Source: Prevotella sp. (GTDB lineage Bacteria > Bacteroidota > Bacteroidia > Bacteroidales > Bacteroidaceae). Taken from it: a stretch of 64,000 nt of DNA. Under the pieces are notes generated by a model. That model was not told where the DNA came from and did not search any database. It saw only the letters and a list, made by a program, of their open reading frames with translations. Positions 34,752 through 42,683 of this stretch are shown piece after piece. Numbering within the stretch: position 1 is the first letter of the stretch; each line of letters begins with the position of its first letter. The stretch spans positions 62,001 to 126,000 of the forward strand of contig JAILHK010000047.1 of the NCBI GenBank assembly GCA_024695815.1, read 5' to 3'. The translations under genes were made by a program, and so were the position numbers.

Positions 34752-35361
34752 CAGCCCGTTTCTGCATCATACGACGCCATTTCAGATAGCCCAACACGGC
34801 TATCACCACACTGATGGCATAGTAGCTGCCCTTCACCGGGATACCTTTATAGGCATAGAGTGCCACCTTGATGGCATCCACCACCACCCAGATGAACCAT
34901 TGTTCGATGTATTTTTTCGACAATGCCCACAGGCCGATGATGCTCAGGGCATTGACAAAGCTGTCGCTGATAGGCACGTTCGACGGTGTGCCGTACGTCA
35001 GCCACAACCACACCACTGCCCAGATAGCCACAAAAGCCAGTGCCACGGGCAGCAGCTTAGCGATAGGAAAATGGCCTATCTCCAAGTGTTCCTCCTTTCC
35101 TCCAGAGACTTTCGCTCCTTCCTTTTTCCCCCACTGCCACATACAGAAACCCCAGATGGCAGCTATCGCATAGTAGCCATCCATCACCGAGTCGGCATAC
35201 AGTCCGTTTTGCCAATAGAGCACGATATCCACAAGTGGCATCACGATGCCCACGAACCACAGCAGGATGCTGGCACGATACTCGCACCAAAGATACACCA
35301 GCCCCAGTGCCATAGAGAAGCACTCGAGCTGGTGTGTCTGTATATAGTCTAAAACCATCAT
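34732..35361 (-). CDS. pnuT: PnuC-family transporter, probably thiamine (PnuT)
   Basis: A 209-aa membrane protein with about seven segments, of the PnuC family (LLWFVGIVMPLVDIVLYWQN, GYYAIAAIWGFCMWQWGKKE, ALSIIGLWALSKKYIEQWFI, WVVVDAIKVALYAYKG). PnuC itself takes up nicotinamide riboside. Here the gene follows, by 6 nt, an outer-membrane receptor whose transcript starts with a TPP riboswitch, so thiamine (PnuT) is the likely substrate. In other Bacteroidota a thiamine pyrophosphokinase gene follows, but here the operon ends against dapL, with a 20-nt overlap of coding ends. Confidence 0.82.
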   Translation of the reverse strand: MMVLDYIQTHQLECFSMALGLVYLWCEYRASILLWFVGIVMPLVDIVLYWQNGLYADSVMDGYYAIAAIWGFCMWQWGKKEGAKVSGGKEEHLEIGHFPIAKLLPVALAFVAIWAVVWLWLTYGTPSNVPISDSFVNALSIIGLWALSKKYIEQWFIWVVVDAIKVALYAYKGIPVKGSYYAISVVIAVLGYLKWRRMMQKRAANPTTC

Positions 35362-35367
35362 TTTCTG

Positions 35368-37740
35368 TTAGAATCGCAGCGTCAGGTTAGCCATAGCCGT
35401 TCCCGTGGTCATGGGGAAGAAATAAATCTGATAGTAGCGGTTGTTGTTGGGATGATCGCCACTGGCTATGCAAGAATAGACATAGGCTGCCGTAGCATAG
35501 TGAGCATTAAACACATTGTTGAAGGTCAGTCCCAGTTCCACCTCCTTCAGCGGAGCCACCTTTTTCACCTTCGACGTGTAGCTCAGGTAGAGGTTGCTAA
35601 AGGTATAGGCAGGCAGTGAGCGGTCGCGGCACTCGGTATTGTCCAGATACTGACGCGACACATAGTTGGTGTGCCAAGTAGCCTTAAAGCCCTTATAATG
35701 GAAGTCCACAAAACCATTCAGCACGGCCGATGGTGAACAAGCCAGTGTTGAGTTGTCGTAGTGGAAGGTCTCCACGCCATGCCAGTCCACTTCTACCACC
35801 TCGTCGAAGTCCTTGATTTTATTCTGACTCAGCGCCGCATTACCCTCGATGGTCAGCAGCGGACAGATGTCCCAGGCAGCAGTCAGCTCCACACCCATGC
35901 GATAAGAGTCCTTGATATTGGTGGTCAGCGCCTCGCCGATATCGCTCATGGCACCCGTTTTCACAAACTGGTCTTTATAGTCCATGTAGTAGAAGTTCAC
36001 GCCACCACGAAAACGACGTGATGAGTAGTTATAACCCATCTCATAGTCTATCACCTGCTCGGCCTTGGGGAAAGGATAGTTATAGTTGTCCGTGAAGTTA
36101 TTACGCTCTGGCTCGCGATGGCTCATAGCCACCGAAGCATAGGCATGATGCGGACCGTTGTTGTAGCTCACGCCAGCCTTGGGATTGAAGAAATTGTAAG
36201 TCTCGTCAACATCCAGTTGCTGAGCCACCAGTTTGCCAGCTCCGTTGGTATAGAACGCATCGTTTGTTCCATCCGTCTTATAGCCCACATAGCGATACTG
36301 CACATCGGCAAAGGCACTCCAGTTTCTGCCAAATTCATAAGCCGCCTTCAGATAGACGTTGGCATCGTTCTTCGTTGCTTCCGAGTAGTTCATGTCGTAT
36401 CCCTCGCGACCAATGCGGGCATCATGCAACTCCTGATTCTCGGCATAGAGCAGACGACTGTAGTGATCGCCTTTGAACTGCTGCAGAGAGAAGCCGCCAA
36501 TGATATTCCAACGCAGGTCCTTATAGTTCACGTTACCCAGTGCACCATAGGCATCCTGACTCATGCCTTTCTTGCGGATAAAAGTACTTGTCTTCACCTG
36601 GTTACCCTGTGCATCGAAGAAAGGCTCCAGTCCGTACTTAGCCAGTTTCTTATTATACTTCAGGTCCTGATAGTAACCGTGACCATGGGTATAGTGTGCT
36701 GTCAGCGTAGCAGCCCAGCGGTCAGACAACTGGAAGGCACCGCTCAGGATGTTGTGACCCTGCCAGAAGTTGTCCGTAGCACCATCCCACAACCTACCGT
36801 TGTTCAACTGGTAGCGCTCCGTGATGTAGCGACCCTCGGCATCGCGGGCAAACTCGCTACCCATGTTCACCATGTGTTCATACAAGTCGTTGTATCGTCC
36901 CAGCCCAGCCTTGTAGAGATCGGCATAGTCCTTGATACCGGTATTGGCGCCCCAGGTGCCGTCCATCAACGACAGGTCACCGTCACCAGGCGTTACACCA
37001 TTCCAGGCCTGTCCCGTCTTCTCAAAGTTACCAAAATGCTTATAACTGATCTGCAGTCGGTCGTTCAACCAGGTCAGGCCGCCATAGTAAGAACCCGAAC
37101 GACCAGCGGTGCCATGCACATAGCCCCCAGTACCTGTGGTATGATAGGCGCCGTCCACCACCAGATGGTTGAACATCAGGCCCGTTGTGAAAGTGCCACC
37201 TATACTATACGTATCATAGCTACCAAAAGAGGTGTTCAACTCAGCTCCAGCCTTCATCGATGGTGCCTTCGACTGCAGCGCCACCGTTCCGCCAAAGGCG
37301 CCATCGCCATTGGTCGAGGTGCCCACGCCACGTTGAATCTGTGCCGATCCCAGCAACGAAGCATACGAGTTCATGTTTACCCAGAACACACACTGGTCCT
37401 CGGGCGAGTTGAGAGGCACGCCATCCAGTGTCACGTTGATACGCGAATCGCCTGCACCACGAATAGCCAACTTCGTAGTACCTGTGCCCATACCATTTTC
37501 ACTCCAGGCAGTAACACCCGGCGTACGAGCAAACAAGAAAGGCAGCTCACGTCCCGAAGAAGAGAAAGCGCTCAGCTCCTTCTGCTTGACATTTGCCACC
37601 GCATAGGGGGCGTTTTTCTGCGTACGTACACCACTCACAACCACTTCATGCAGTTGCTCCATCTTCAGCGAATCAACAGGTTCGGCCATCATTGCATTCA
37701 CAGCCATGAATGCAGTTAATCCCAAAAGAATCATTTTCAT
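35368..37740 (-). CDS. TonB-dependent thiamine receptor (OMthi)
   Basis: A 790-aa outer-membrane receptor. Signal peptide MKMILLGLTAFMAVNAMMA, TonB-box region LHEVVVSGVRTQKNAPYAVA, and plug FARTPGVTAWSENGMGTGTT, LAIRGAGDSRINVTLDGVPL and SPEDQCVFWVNMNSYASLLG. A long barrel follows and ends FFPMTTGTAMANLTLRF. The TPP riboswitch immediately upstream and PnuT downstream assign it to thiamine or thiamine-phosphate uptake. It is first of a two-gene operon and is expected to be shut off when thiamine pyrophosphate is plentiful. Confidence 0.88.
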   Translation of the reverse strand: MKMILLGLTAFMAVNAMMAEPVDSLKMEQLHEVVVSGVRTQKNAPYAVANVKQKELSAFSSSGRELPFLFARTPGVTAWSENGMGTGTTKLAIRGAGDSRINVTLDGVPLNSPEDQCVFWVNMNSYASLLGSAQIQRGVGTSTNGDGAFGGTVALQSKAPSMKAGAELNTSFGSYDTYSIGGTFTTGLMFNHLVVDGAYHTTGTGGYVHGTAGRSGSYYGGLTWLNDRLQISYKHFGNFEKTGQAWNGVTPGDGDLSLMDGTWGANTGIKDYADLYKAGLGRYNDLYEHMVNMGSEFARDAEGRYITERYQLNNGRLWDGATDNFWQGHNILSGAFQLSDRWAATLTAHYTHGHGYYQDLKYNKKLAKYGLEPFFDAQGNQVKTSTFIRKKGMSQDAYGALGNVNYKDLRWNIIGGFSLQQFKGDHYSRLLYAENQELHDARIGREGYDMNYSEATKNDANVYLKAAYEFGRNWSAFADVQYRYVGYKTDGTNDAFYTNGAGKLVAQQLDVDETYNFFNPKAGVSYNNGPHHAYASVAMSHREPERNNFTDNYNYPFPKAEQVIDYEMGYNYSSRRFRGGVNFYYMDYKDQFVKTGAMSDIGEALTTNIKDSYRMGVELTAAWDICPLLTIEGNAALSQNKIKDFDEVVEVDWHGVETFHYDNSTLACSPSAVLNGFVDFHYKGFKATWHTNYVSRQYLDNTECRDRSLPAYTFSNLYLSYTSKVKKVAPLKEVELGLTFNNVFNAHYATAAYVYSCIASGDHPNNNRYYQIYFFPMTTGTAMANLTLRF

Positions 37741-37799
37741 CCTTTTTTCTTTATGTTATTATATTCAAGTTACAGGGGTACGTGCTTGTGCTAGCTGTC

Positions 37800-37881
37800 A
37801 ATTCCATCCCTACGTCGGTATAACCCGCATCAGGTTTAGAGGGTATCATCTCAGCCGGCCAACAGGCCCCGGCACCCCTTG
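37800..37881 (-). promoter_or_regulatory. TPP riboswitch (THI element)
   Basis: On the minus strand the conserved THI pieces occur in order: GGGGTGCC (5' P1), GGCTGAGATGATACCC, AACCTGATGCGGGTTATACC and TAGGGA (3' P1 side). It sits between the promoter at 37892 and the receptor start codon about 60 nt further on. This is the standard thiamine pyrophosphate aptamer. The distance suggests control of translation start or of early termination. Confidence 0.95.
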
Positions 37882-37891
37882 AATTCTGGCG

Positions 37892-37922
37892 CAAAGTTAC
37901 AACTTATAATTGTAAACGCAAA
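37892..37922 (-). promoter_or_regulatory. Promoter of the thiamine uptake operon
   Basis: On the minus strand TTTG (37919-37922), a 19-bp spacer and TAACTTTG (37892-37899). The start point would fall just ahead of the TPP aptamer. Confidence 0.78.
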
Positions 37923-38050
37923 ACTATTGGCAACAAACTTTTTATGCATTCGTTTGCCTTCACAAGGATGTTTCCAGTTTTTTGTTCAAAAACGGCTTAA
38001 AATATATCAAATAATTACCTGTCGCACACCGTTATTTCAGAAATCTTTTG

Positions 38051-38058
38051 TACCTTTG
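38051..38058 (+). promoter_or_regulatory. Pyruvate kinase promoter -7 box
   Basis: TACCTTTG, 34 nt before the pyk start codon. It is divergent from the thiamine operon about 150 bp away. Confidence 0.65.
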
Positions 38059-38092
38059 CAGTCGAATTCAGGTATAATGGTAAAAAGATTAT

Positions 38093-39538
38093 ATGAAGCA
38101 GACTAAAATTGTAGCATCTATCAGCGACAGACGTTGTGATACAGAGTTCATACGCTCGCTCTTTAACGCAGGTATGAACGTTGTTCGCATGAACACTGCG
38201 CACGCTCCAGAAGAGGGCATCCGTCAGATTGTAAAGAACGTGCGCGAGGTGAGTCACCACATCGGTATCATGATTGACACCAAGGGTCCCGAAGTACGTA
38301 CCACCGCATGTGCAGAGCCCATCCACTATAAGACGGGCGACGTGGTAAAGATCTTTGGCCGTCCGGAGATGGAGACCACCCACGACATTGTGAACGTCAC
38401 CTATAAGAACTTCGCTGCCGATGTGCATGAAGGCTGTCATATACTCTTTGACGACGGCGCACTGGACATGCAGGTCATTGGCATCAGTGGTCCTCAGATC
38501 ATGGCCCAAGTCAAGAACGACGGTGTGCTGGGCTCGCGCAAGAGCGTCAACGTGCCAGGCATTCATATCGACCTGCCTGCACTGACCGAGAAAGACCGCA
38601 AGAACATCATGCTGGCCATCGAACTGGACATTGATTTCATTGCCCACTCATTTGTTCGCTCTGCTGCCGACGTACGTGCTGTACAGGCTATTCTCGATGC
38701 CTACGATTCTGACATTAAGATTATCTCAAAGATTGAGAACCAGGAGGGTGTGGACAACATCGACGAGATTATCGAGGCATCCTACGGTATCATGATTGCC
38801 CGTGGCGACCTGGGTATCGAGGTACCCATCGAGCGCATCCCCGGCATTCAGCGCCGCATCATCCGCAAGTGTGTGCAGGCCAAGAAGCCCGTTATCGTGG
38901 CCACACAGATGCTTCACTCCATGATTCAGAATCCTCGACCCACCCGTGCCGAGGTCACCGATATTGCCAACGCCATCTACTACCGCACCGATGCGCTGAT
39001 GCTCTCGGGCGAGACCGCCAGCGGTAAGTACCCCATCGAGGCCGTTACCACGATGGCACAGATTGCCGAGCAGGCCGAGCGCGACAAGTTGCGCGAGAAC
39101 GACATCGAGATTCCGCTGTCTGCCGATTGCGACATCCGCGAGTTCATGTCTCACAGCGCTATCGAGGCCACCGAGAAACTCGGCGTAAAGGGCATCATCA
39201 CCGACTGTACCACGGGTCTCACCGCCCGTTCGCTGGCTGCCTTCCGTGGTCCCAATCCCGTGCTGGCCATCTGCTATCACGAAAAGGTGCAGCGTCTGCT
39301 CAACCTCAGCTACGGCGTGATCCCCGTCTATCAGAAGGAACACATTGACAGCGAAGAGCTTTTCCTGGCTGCTGTGCGCATGCTGCGCCAGAAGGGCTAT
39401 CTGGAAGACGACGACAAGATTGCCTATCTGAGTGGTAATGTTGGTGAGTGTGGCGGCACCAAGTTCCTCGAGATCAACACCGTGAGGGAGCTGTTCACCA
39501 ACAAATACAGATTCCACCTGCCTAAGAAAGAGAAATAG
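38093..39538 (+). CDS. pyk: Pyruvate kinase
   Basis: A 481-aa enzyme turning phosphoenolpyruvate and ADP into pyruvate and ATP. Motifs are TKIVASISDRRCDTEFIRSL, GMNVVRMNTAHA, IDTKGPEVRTT, KIISKIENQEGVDNIDEIIE (catalytic Lys), MIARGDLGIEVPIERIPGIQ, VATQMLHSMI and DALMLSGETASGKYPIEAV. The C-terminal allosteric domain is present. It is monocistronic, with its own promoter and terminator. Two substitutions against the textbook signatures (ASISDRR for the ATIGPAS-like start, MNTAH for MNFSH) are seen, but all catalytic blocks are intact. Confidence 0.96.
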   Translation: MKQTKIVASISDRRCDTEFIRSLFNAGMNVVRMNTAHAPEEGIRQIVKNVREVSHHIGIMIDTKGPEVRTTACAEPIHYKTGDVVKIFGRPEMETTHDIVNVTYKNFAADVHEGCHILFDDGALDMQVIGISGPQIMAQVKNDGVLGSRKSVNVPGIHIDLPALTEKDRKNIMLAIELDIDFIAHSFVRSAADVRAVQAILDAYDSDIKIISKIENQEGVDNIDEIIEASYGIMIARGDLGIEVPIERIPGIQRRIIRKCVQAKKPVIVATQMLHSMIQNPRPTRAEVTDIANAIYYRTDALMLSGETASGKYPIEAVTTMAQIAEQAERDKLRENDIEIPLSADCDIREFMSHSAIEATEKLGVKGIITDCTTGLTARSLAAFRGPNPVLAICYHEKVQRLLNLSYGVIPVYQKEHIDSEELFLAAVRMLRQKGYLEDDDKIAYLSGNVGECGGTKFLEINTVRELFTNKYRFHLPKKEK

Positions 39539-39558
39539 TTATTGGTAAATCTCATTAT

Positions 39559-39600
39559 AAAATCCCGGAAGCACATCGCATGGCTTTCGGGATTTTTTTT
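39559..39600 (+). terminator. Terminator after pyk
   Basis: AAAATCCCGGAAG pairs with CTTTCGGGATTTT (one mismatch), followed by a run of T. Confidence 0.88.
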
Positions 39601-39614
39601 AATACACAAAAACA

Positions 39615-39770
39615 ATGAAAAAGAAAACTTACGTAGCCACACTGAGCTTTCCCCACTCATTATTTTTAAGTAATCCTGCCCCAGTATGCCTATCAGGCAG
39701 CGACAAAAAAAAGGCTGTCGTCCGTTGTGGACAGCAGCCTTCAGGGGTGTTGACGATGTGTCGTTTCTAA
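39615..39770 (+). CDS. Possible 51-aa peptide, MKKKTY-type
   Basis: ATG at 39615 opens a 51-codon frame starting MKKKTYVATLSFPHSLFLSN and ending GVLTMCRF. Prevotella and Bacteroides genomes hold many small peptides starting MKKKTY or similar, so this may be a decayed member. Against it: the frame runs through the terminator hairpin of the opposite-strand gene, there is no clear promoter after the pyk terminator, and composition is unremarkable. Confidence 0.25.
   Translation: MKKKTYVATLSFPHSLFLSNPAPVCLSGSDKKKAVVRCGQQPSGVLTMCRF
39704..39741 (-). terminator. Terminator after the SemiSWEET gene
   Basis: AAGGCTG-(TC)-GTCC-loop-GGAC-(AG)-CAGCCTT, followed on the minus strand by a run of eight or more T. 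It lies 35 nt past the stop codon. Confidence 0.85.
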
Positions 39771-39775
39771 ATGCG

Positions 39776-40066
39776 CTATTTGAAGTAGTCGTTATACATC
39801 TTGATGGCAAACACGATAAGACTACATGTGCTCGTCACCAGATTGGTGAGAAACAGCGACCAGATGATGTCGGGCTCGTGAAGCAGACCCTGCAACATGA
39901 AAGCAATGCCGCCAATACCCATCATTAGAAAGGTGGGCAGTGCAATGCCATCGGTATTGCGGGTACGAATCGTGGTGATGGCCTGAGGCAGATAGCCCAG
40001 AACCATACAAATAGTGGCTATATATCCACATATCTCTACAAAAGATCCTTGTTCCATAGTCGTCAA
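39776..40066 (-). CDS. SemiSWEET-type sugar transporter
   Basis: A 96-aa protein with three membrane segments, the SemiSWEET/MtN3 half-transporter size. EICGYIATICMVLGYLPQAI carries the conserved PQ motif, and TRNTDGIALPTFLMMGIGGI and FLTNLVTSTCSLIVFAIKMY follow. These form dimers that pass sugars down a gradient. Start could be MEQG, three codons in. It is monocistronic, with promoter at 40090-40097 and terminator 39704-39741. Its upstream side borders repeat array B. Confidence 0.88.
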   Translation of the reverse strand: MTTMEQGSFVEICGYIATICMVLGYLPQAITTIRTRNTDGIALPTFLMMGIGGIAFMLQGLLHEPDIIWSLFLTNLVTSTCSLIVFAIKMYNDYFK

Positions 40067-40089
40067 TATAAAGTTAATAGTTCTGGTTG

Positions 40090-40097
40090 CAAAAATA
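40090..40097 (-). promoter_or_regulatory. Promoter -7 box of the SemiSWEET gene
   Basis: TATTTTTG on the minus strand, 24 nt before the start codon. Confidence 0.6.
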
Positions 40098-40142
40098 AAT
40101 AAAAATTCCGATAAACCTCACAATTCATCTCTTTTTTATCTC

Positions 40143-40406
40143 GGAGCACCGCTATAACGACCTAAGAGCCTTACTCTTGCAAGTCAAAAGTTCCTCTTTT
40201 AACCAGCAAAAGCATAACTATTGATGGCAATCTAGCCCCTAGAAAACCTCATTCTAGCCCCTGGACAGCACCATTCTAGGGGCTAGAAACGACTCATCCA
40301 GGGGCTAGAATAGCATCAAGAGTAAAGCTATGACAGCACAAAAGTAAAGCTATGGCAGGGCAAAAGTAAAGCTATAACAAGACGAAAGCAGAACTATGAT
40401 GTTGCA
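40143..40406. repeat. Array B: 22-bp-period intergenic repeat with inverted word pairs
   Basis: Units step by exactly 22 bp. Clear starts are 40209, 40231, 40253, 40275, 40297, 40319, 40341, 40363 and 40385; weaker in-register units occur at 40143, 40165 and 40187. There are three blocks. The outer blocks carry words such as AAAGTAAAGCTAT. The middle block (40231-40318) has four CTAG words. The first 13 nt of unit 40231 (TCTAGCCCCTAGA) is the exact reverse complement of that of 40275, and the first 13 nt of 40253 (TCTAGCCCCTGGA) that of 40297. The array joins the Rhs fragment at about 40409. It has no reading-frame constraint (22 is not a multiple of 3) and no unique spacers. Function unknown. 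Confidence 0.88.
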
Positions 40407-40410
40407 AAAC

Positions 40411-40483
40411 CACTCCCATCATCATACCATGGATGGCATTGCCGCCCTGGATGCCTTCAAGTAAGCCCTGAGTGAAGGTGTGT
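40411..40483 (-). pseudogene. Rhs-type toxin core fragment (pre-tip motif)
   Basis: On the minus strand it reads KHTFTQGLLEGIQGGNAIHG then MMMG, the same block as at 43335-43406 with 34 bp identical. It begins right at the stop of the 40485 gene and ends at array B. Only about 24 codons are left, with no start and no tip domain. It is a recombination remnant of a polymorphic toxin gene. Confidence 0.7.
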
Positions 40484-40484
40484 T

Positions 40485-41138
40485 TTAAATCTTCAGTCCA
40501 GGAATAACATCCTCCGTTATATAGTTAGAGAAGTAATCCTTATACTGTAAAATGTGAGGAGATTCATTTTGGTAGCCAAAGACTTCATAATCCATATAAT
40601 CATTATCATAATCACACCATTTCCCCCACTTACCACTGTCACCAAACACATAGTAGTTATGATTGAACATATTAAATAATACGTCGGAAATATATCCGCC
40701 ATTTTTCAATTCGTCCCATGATTTACTGACAGGGATTTTCAATTTAAATGCAACTTTTGGATTTCTCTCACAACATTCCTCCTCTACAATAAAAATATAA
40801 TTATCACCACTTTCTTCACAAATTCTTCGTATTTGTTCATATGTTTCTTTCCAAAACAATGGTGCAGAATAATACGCAAAAAACTTGAAATCTTTAAGCA
40901 TTATATCTGAAAGGGACATTGAACTAATATCAAAATGTTTTTCAGGTAAACATCTGAAAATTCTTTGTTGAATAGGAATACACTGGTTTTTGTATTCTGA
41001 CTCGCTTAAAGCAAAGTTAAGTAAAAAATCTCTTGATTGTTCACGCAATAATTCATCATTGGTCATTTGATGATTTATACCATAAAAATCATGATAGAAA
41101 GGATCACAGTAAATATCCAAACATGCTTCAATATCCAT
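40485..41138 (-). CDS. Unknown protein, possible immunity protein of the Rhs island
   Basis: A 217-aa soluble acidic protein with no signal peptide and AT-rich codons. Segments are MDIEACLDIYCDPFYHDFYG, FKFFAYYSAPLFWKETYEQI, NYIFIVEEECCERNPKVAFK and YYVFGDSGKWGKWCDYDNDY. No family is recognised. Size, acidity, base composition and position between Rhs toxin fragments (a short toxin-like tail upstream, a core fragment immediately downstream) fit an immunity protein that outlived its toxin. It could also be an unrelated island gene. Confidence 0.5.
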   Translation of the reverse strand: MDIEACLDIYCDPFYHDFYGINHQMTNDELLREQSRDFLLNFALSESEYKNQCIPIQQRIFRCLPEKHFDISSMSLSDIMLKDFKFFAYYSAPLFWKETYEQIRRICEESGDNYIFIVEEECCERNPKVAFKLKIPVSKSWDELKNGGYISDVLFNMFNHNYYVFGDSGKWGKWCDYDNDYMDYEVFGYQNESPHILQYKDYFSNYITEDVIPGLKI

Positions 41139-41174
41139 ATAATATTCTATTTTATATTTTTCAACAAACGTACC

Positions 41175-41312
41175 TTATATATCTGTTGCCCGGTATTTAT
41201 TTGCAACGAGCTTCCAACGCCACTTGAAGAATGTAACAGAGTATTTTAGTCCACTAACGCGTGACATTTGTCGAGGACCGATGCGGATTTCTTGCAAAGA
41301 CCAGAGGAACAT
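41175..41312 (-). pseudogene. 45-codon fragment, possible toxin C-terminal remnant
   Basis: An open frame from ATG 41312 reads MFLWSLQEIRIGPRQMSRVS, then GLKYSVTFFKWRWKLVANKY and RATDI, ending TAA at 41175. It has no promoter, lies 10 nt after a lipoprotein stop and 36 nt before the candidate immunity gene. That is where a toxin tip would sit. Coding status is uncertain. Confidence 0.3.
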
Positions 41313-41322
41313 CACGCTCCCA

Positions 41323-41952
41323 TCACATATACACATCCTTCCCGCTAATGTGGATTAGAATCTTATCAAAATCTGCACCACGCTTATATGTCTTATCAAT
41401 CAAACTGTCATAGAGAAATGTCAGATAGCAGTTCTCTGGTTCATACAAGTAATAAGAATGAAGCCGATACTTACTGGAATGCATTTCCCTATATTCATTG
41501 GGAAAGAATTTCTTTAGCTGTGCTTCATAAGACTCTTCCGAAAGTTTATGGACATGTTCCTTTTCCTTATATCCAAAACGGGCACCTCGAAAGGTGAAAA
41601 ATACATGATGTCCACCAACCTTATATACAAAATACGGAGTATTAAATATAAGGCTATAGCCATTCGCTTCTGGGAACAATATGTATCTTGTGATACTATC
41701 ATTGATTCCTTTTGCAAAGACATTCACATAAACAGAATCGCCTCTTGCCATTCGCTTTTGGTTGTCTGCAAATATGCGTTGCTGATACTCAAGTATGGCT
41801 TGCTCCAAATCCGCATTGTTCAATACGAATTCGGGATGTATATCATCGTCACCTTTTTCCTCCACACGGCTGCAAGATGATAGTATTGCAAGCAAAAACA
41901 CTAATATGTATAATTGAGGCATTCTAATATTTATTCTTCTCATGTTTTTCAA
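41323..41952 (-). CDS. Lipoprotein of unknown function in the Rhs island
   Basis: A 209-aa lipoprotein: MRRINIRMPQLYILVFLLAI (second Met, also a likely start) then LSSC as lipobox, Cys near residue 27. The mature part is mixed alpha/beta: LEQAILEYQQRIFADNQKRM, GYSLIFNTPYFVYKVGGHHV, FFTFRGARFGYKEKE. No family is recognised. Many immunity proteins against antibacterial effectors that act in the periplasm are lipoproteins, so an immunity role is possible. It lies 70 nt after the neighbouring lipoprotein gene and has low GC content like the rest of the island. Confidence 0.55.
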   Translation of the reverse strand: MKNMRRINIRMPQLYILVFLLAILSSCSRVEEKGDDDIHPEFVLNNADLEQAILEYQQRIFADNQKRMARGDSVYVNVFAKGINDSITRYILFPEANGYSLIFNTPYFVYKVGGHHVFFTFRGARFGYKEKEHVHKLSEESYEAQLKKFFPNEYREMHSSKYRLHSYYLYEPENCYLTFLYDSLIDKTYKRGADFDKILIHISGKDVYM

Positions 41953-42003
41953 AATTATGCAATTATCACCTTTTCATAAAACACTTGTTTTCATTAATAC
42001 TTG

Positions 42004-42027
42004 CATTTTAGGTTTATGTCATTTATT
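42004..42027. repeat. 24-bp direct repeat, cassette boundary (copy 1)
   Basis: CATTTTAGGTTTATGTCATT then TATT, identical to 43442-43465 and 1438 bp away. Copy 1 starts at the 3' end of the 42023 gene and copy 2 lies just upstream of the Rhs fragment. They probably mark a toxin/immunity cassette duplicated or exchanged by recombination. Confidence 0.7.
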
Positions 42028-42682
42028 CAACTGTTGGGGTACGTGGGCAAAGGTTCTTATTCGATTGCCATGCCTTCGACAATACTTCTACGCCTTCTTC
42101 AACTTGAGATATGTAACCATCAAAATCATCTAATGCGTAACTTACCGCAGAACTAGTATGACCATTTATGTATCGCATCATCACATCTTTCGCCATATCT
42201 TTTTTACCCATCAATATATAGCATGTAGCTTCTCGTAATACCATGTCTTCGTCGTCTTTATTTTTCTCGCATTCGGAAACAGCCTTGTGAAGATAAACAT
42301 TGGCAGTAACGTTATCACCCTCCAGACGACTTTTCATTGACATATATTCCAGCCTTTCAATGTTCAAAGTGTCCAATAAGCAAACAGATTCTCCACGGAC
42401 TTCAAAGGCCTCAACAAGCATACCAATTGTTCCTAGAAGATTTGCTTTTGTCCTCAGCACAGAATACCTTTGCTCAGTTGACGTACTTCCTGAAAGAATT
42501 TCGTCACATAGTGAAATAGCATGTTTAATGTATGCCGTATCGTTAGAATCTTGAAAACCTGCCATACAACTATCCACAGAGCTTTCAAATTCCTTCCATG
42601 AACATTCTGTGTTCCCTTGTCTATGCGAACAAGCACTTGCTATCAGAAGTACTATTATTAGTGTTTGTTTCATCACATTCAT
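42023..42682 (-). CDS. Helical (TPR-like) lipoprotein, likely immunity partner of the Rhs tip
   Basis: A 219-aa lipoprotein: MKQTLIIVLLIASAC lipobox, Cys near residue 18 (start at the first or fourth codon). The mature part is all-helical with TPR-like spacing (YIKHAISLCDEILSGSTSTE, VLRTKANLLGTIGMLVEAFE, REATCYILMGKKDMAKDVMM). It starts one base after the stop of the Rhs tip gene, the tight order of toxin then immunity gene. An immunity function is inferred from this coupling only. Confidence 0.6.
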   Translation of the reverse strand: MNVMKQTLIIVLLIASACSHRQGNTECSWKEFESSVDSCMAGFQDSNDTAYIKHAISLCDEILSGSTSTEQRYSVLRTKANLLGTIGMLVEAFEVRGESVCLLDTLNIERLEYMSMKSRLEGDNVTANVYLHKAVSECEKNKDDEDMVLREATCYILMGKKDMAKDVMMRYINGHTSSAVSYALDDFDGYISQVEEGVEVLSKAWQSNKNLCPRTPTVE

Positions 42683-42683
42683 A

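Noticed and set aside
36118..37719. A 533-codon plus-strand frame opposite the thiamine receptor
   Set aside because: Antisense shadow of an intact TonB receptor. Composition is His/Ile/Val-rich without a domain.
40143..40406. Array B, and likewise A and C, as a CRISPR array
   Set aside because: The period is 22 bp, with no constant repeat alternating with unique 30-40 bp spacers and no cas genes nearby. Words vary gradually and recur inverted.
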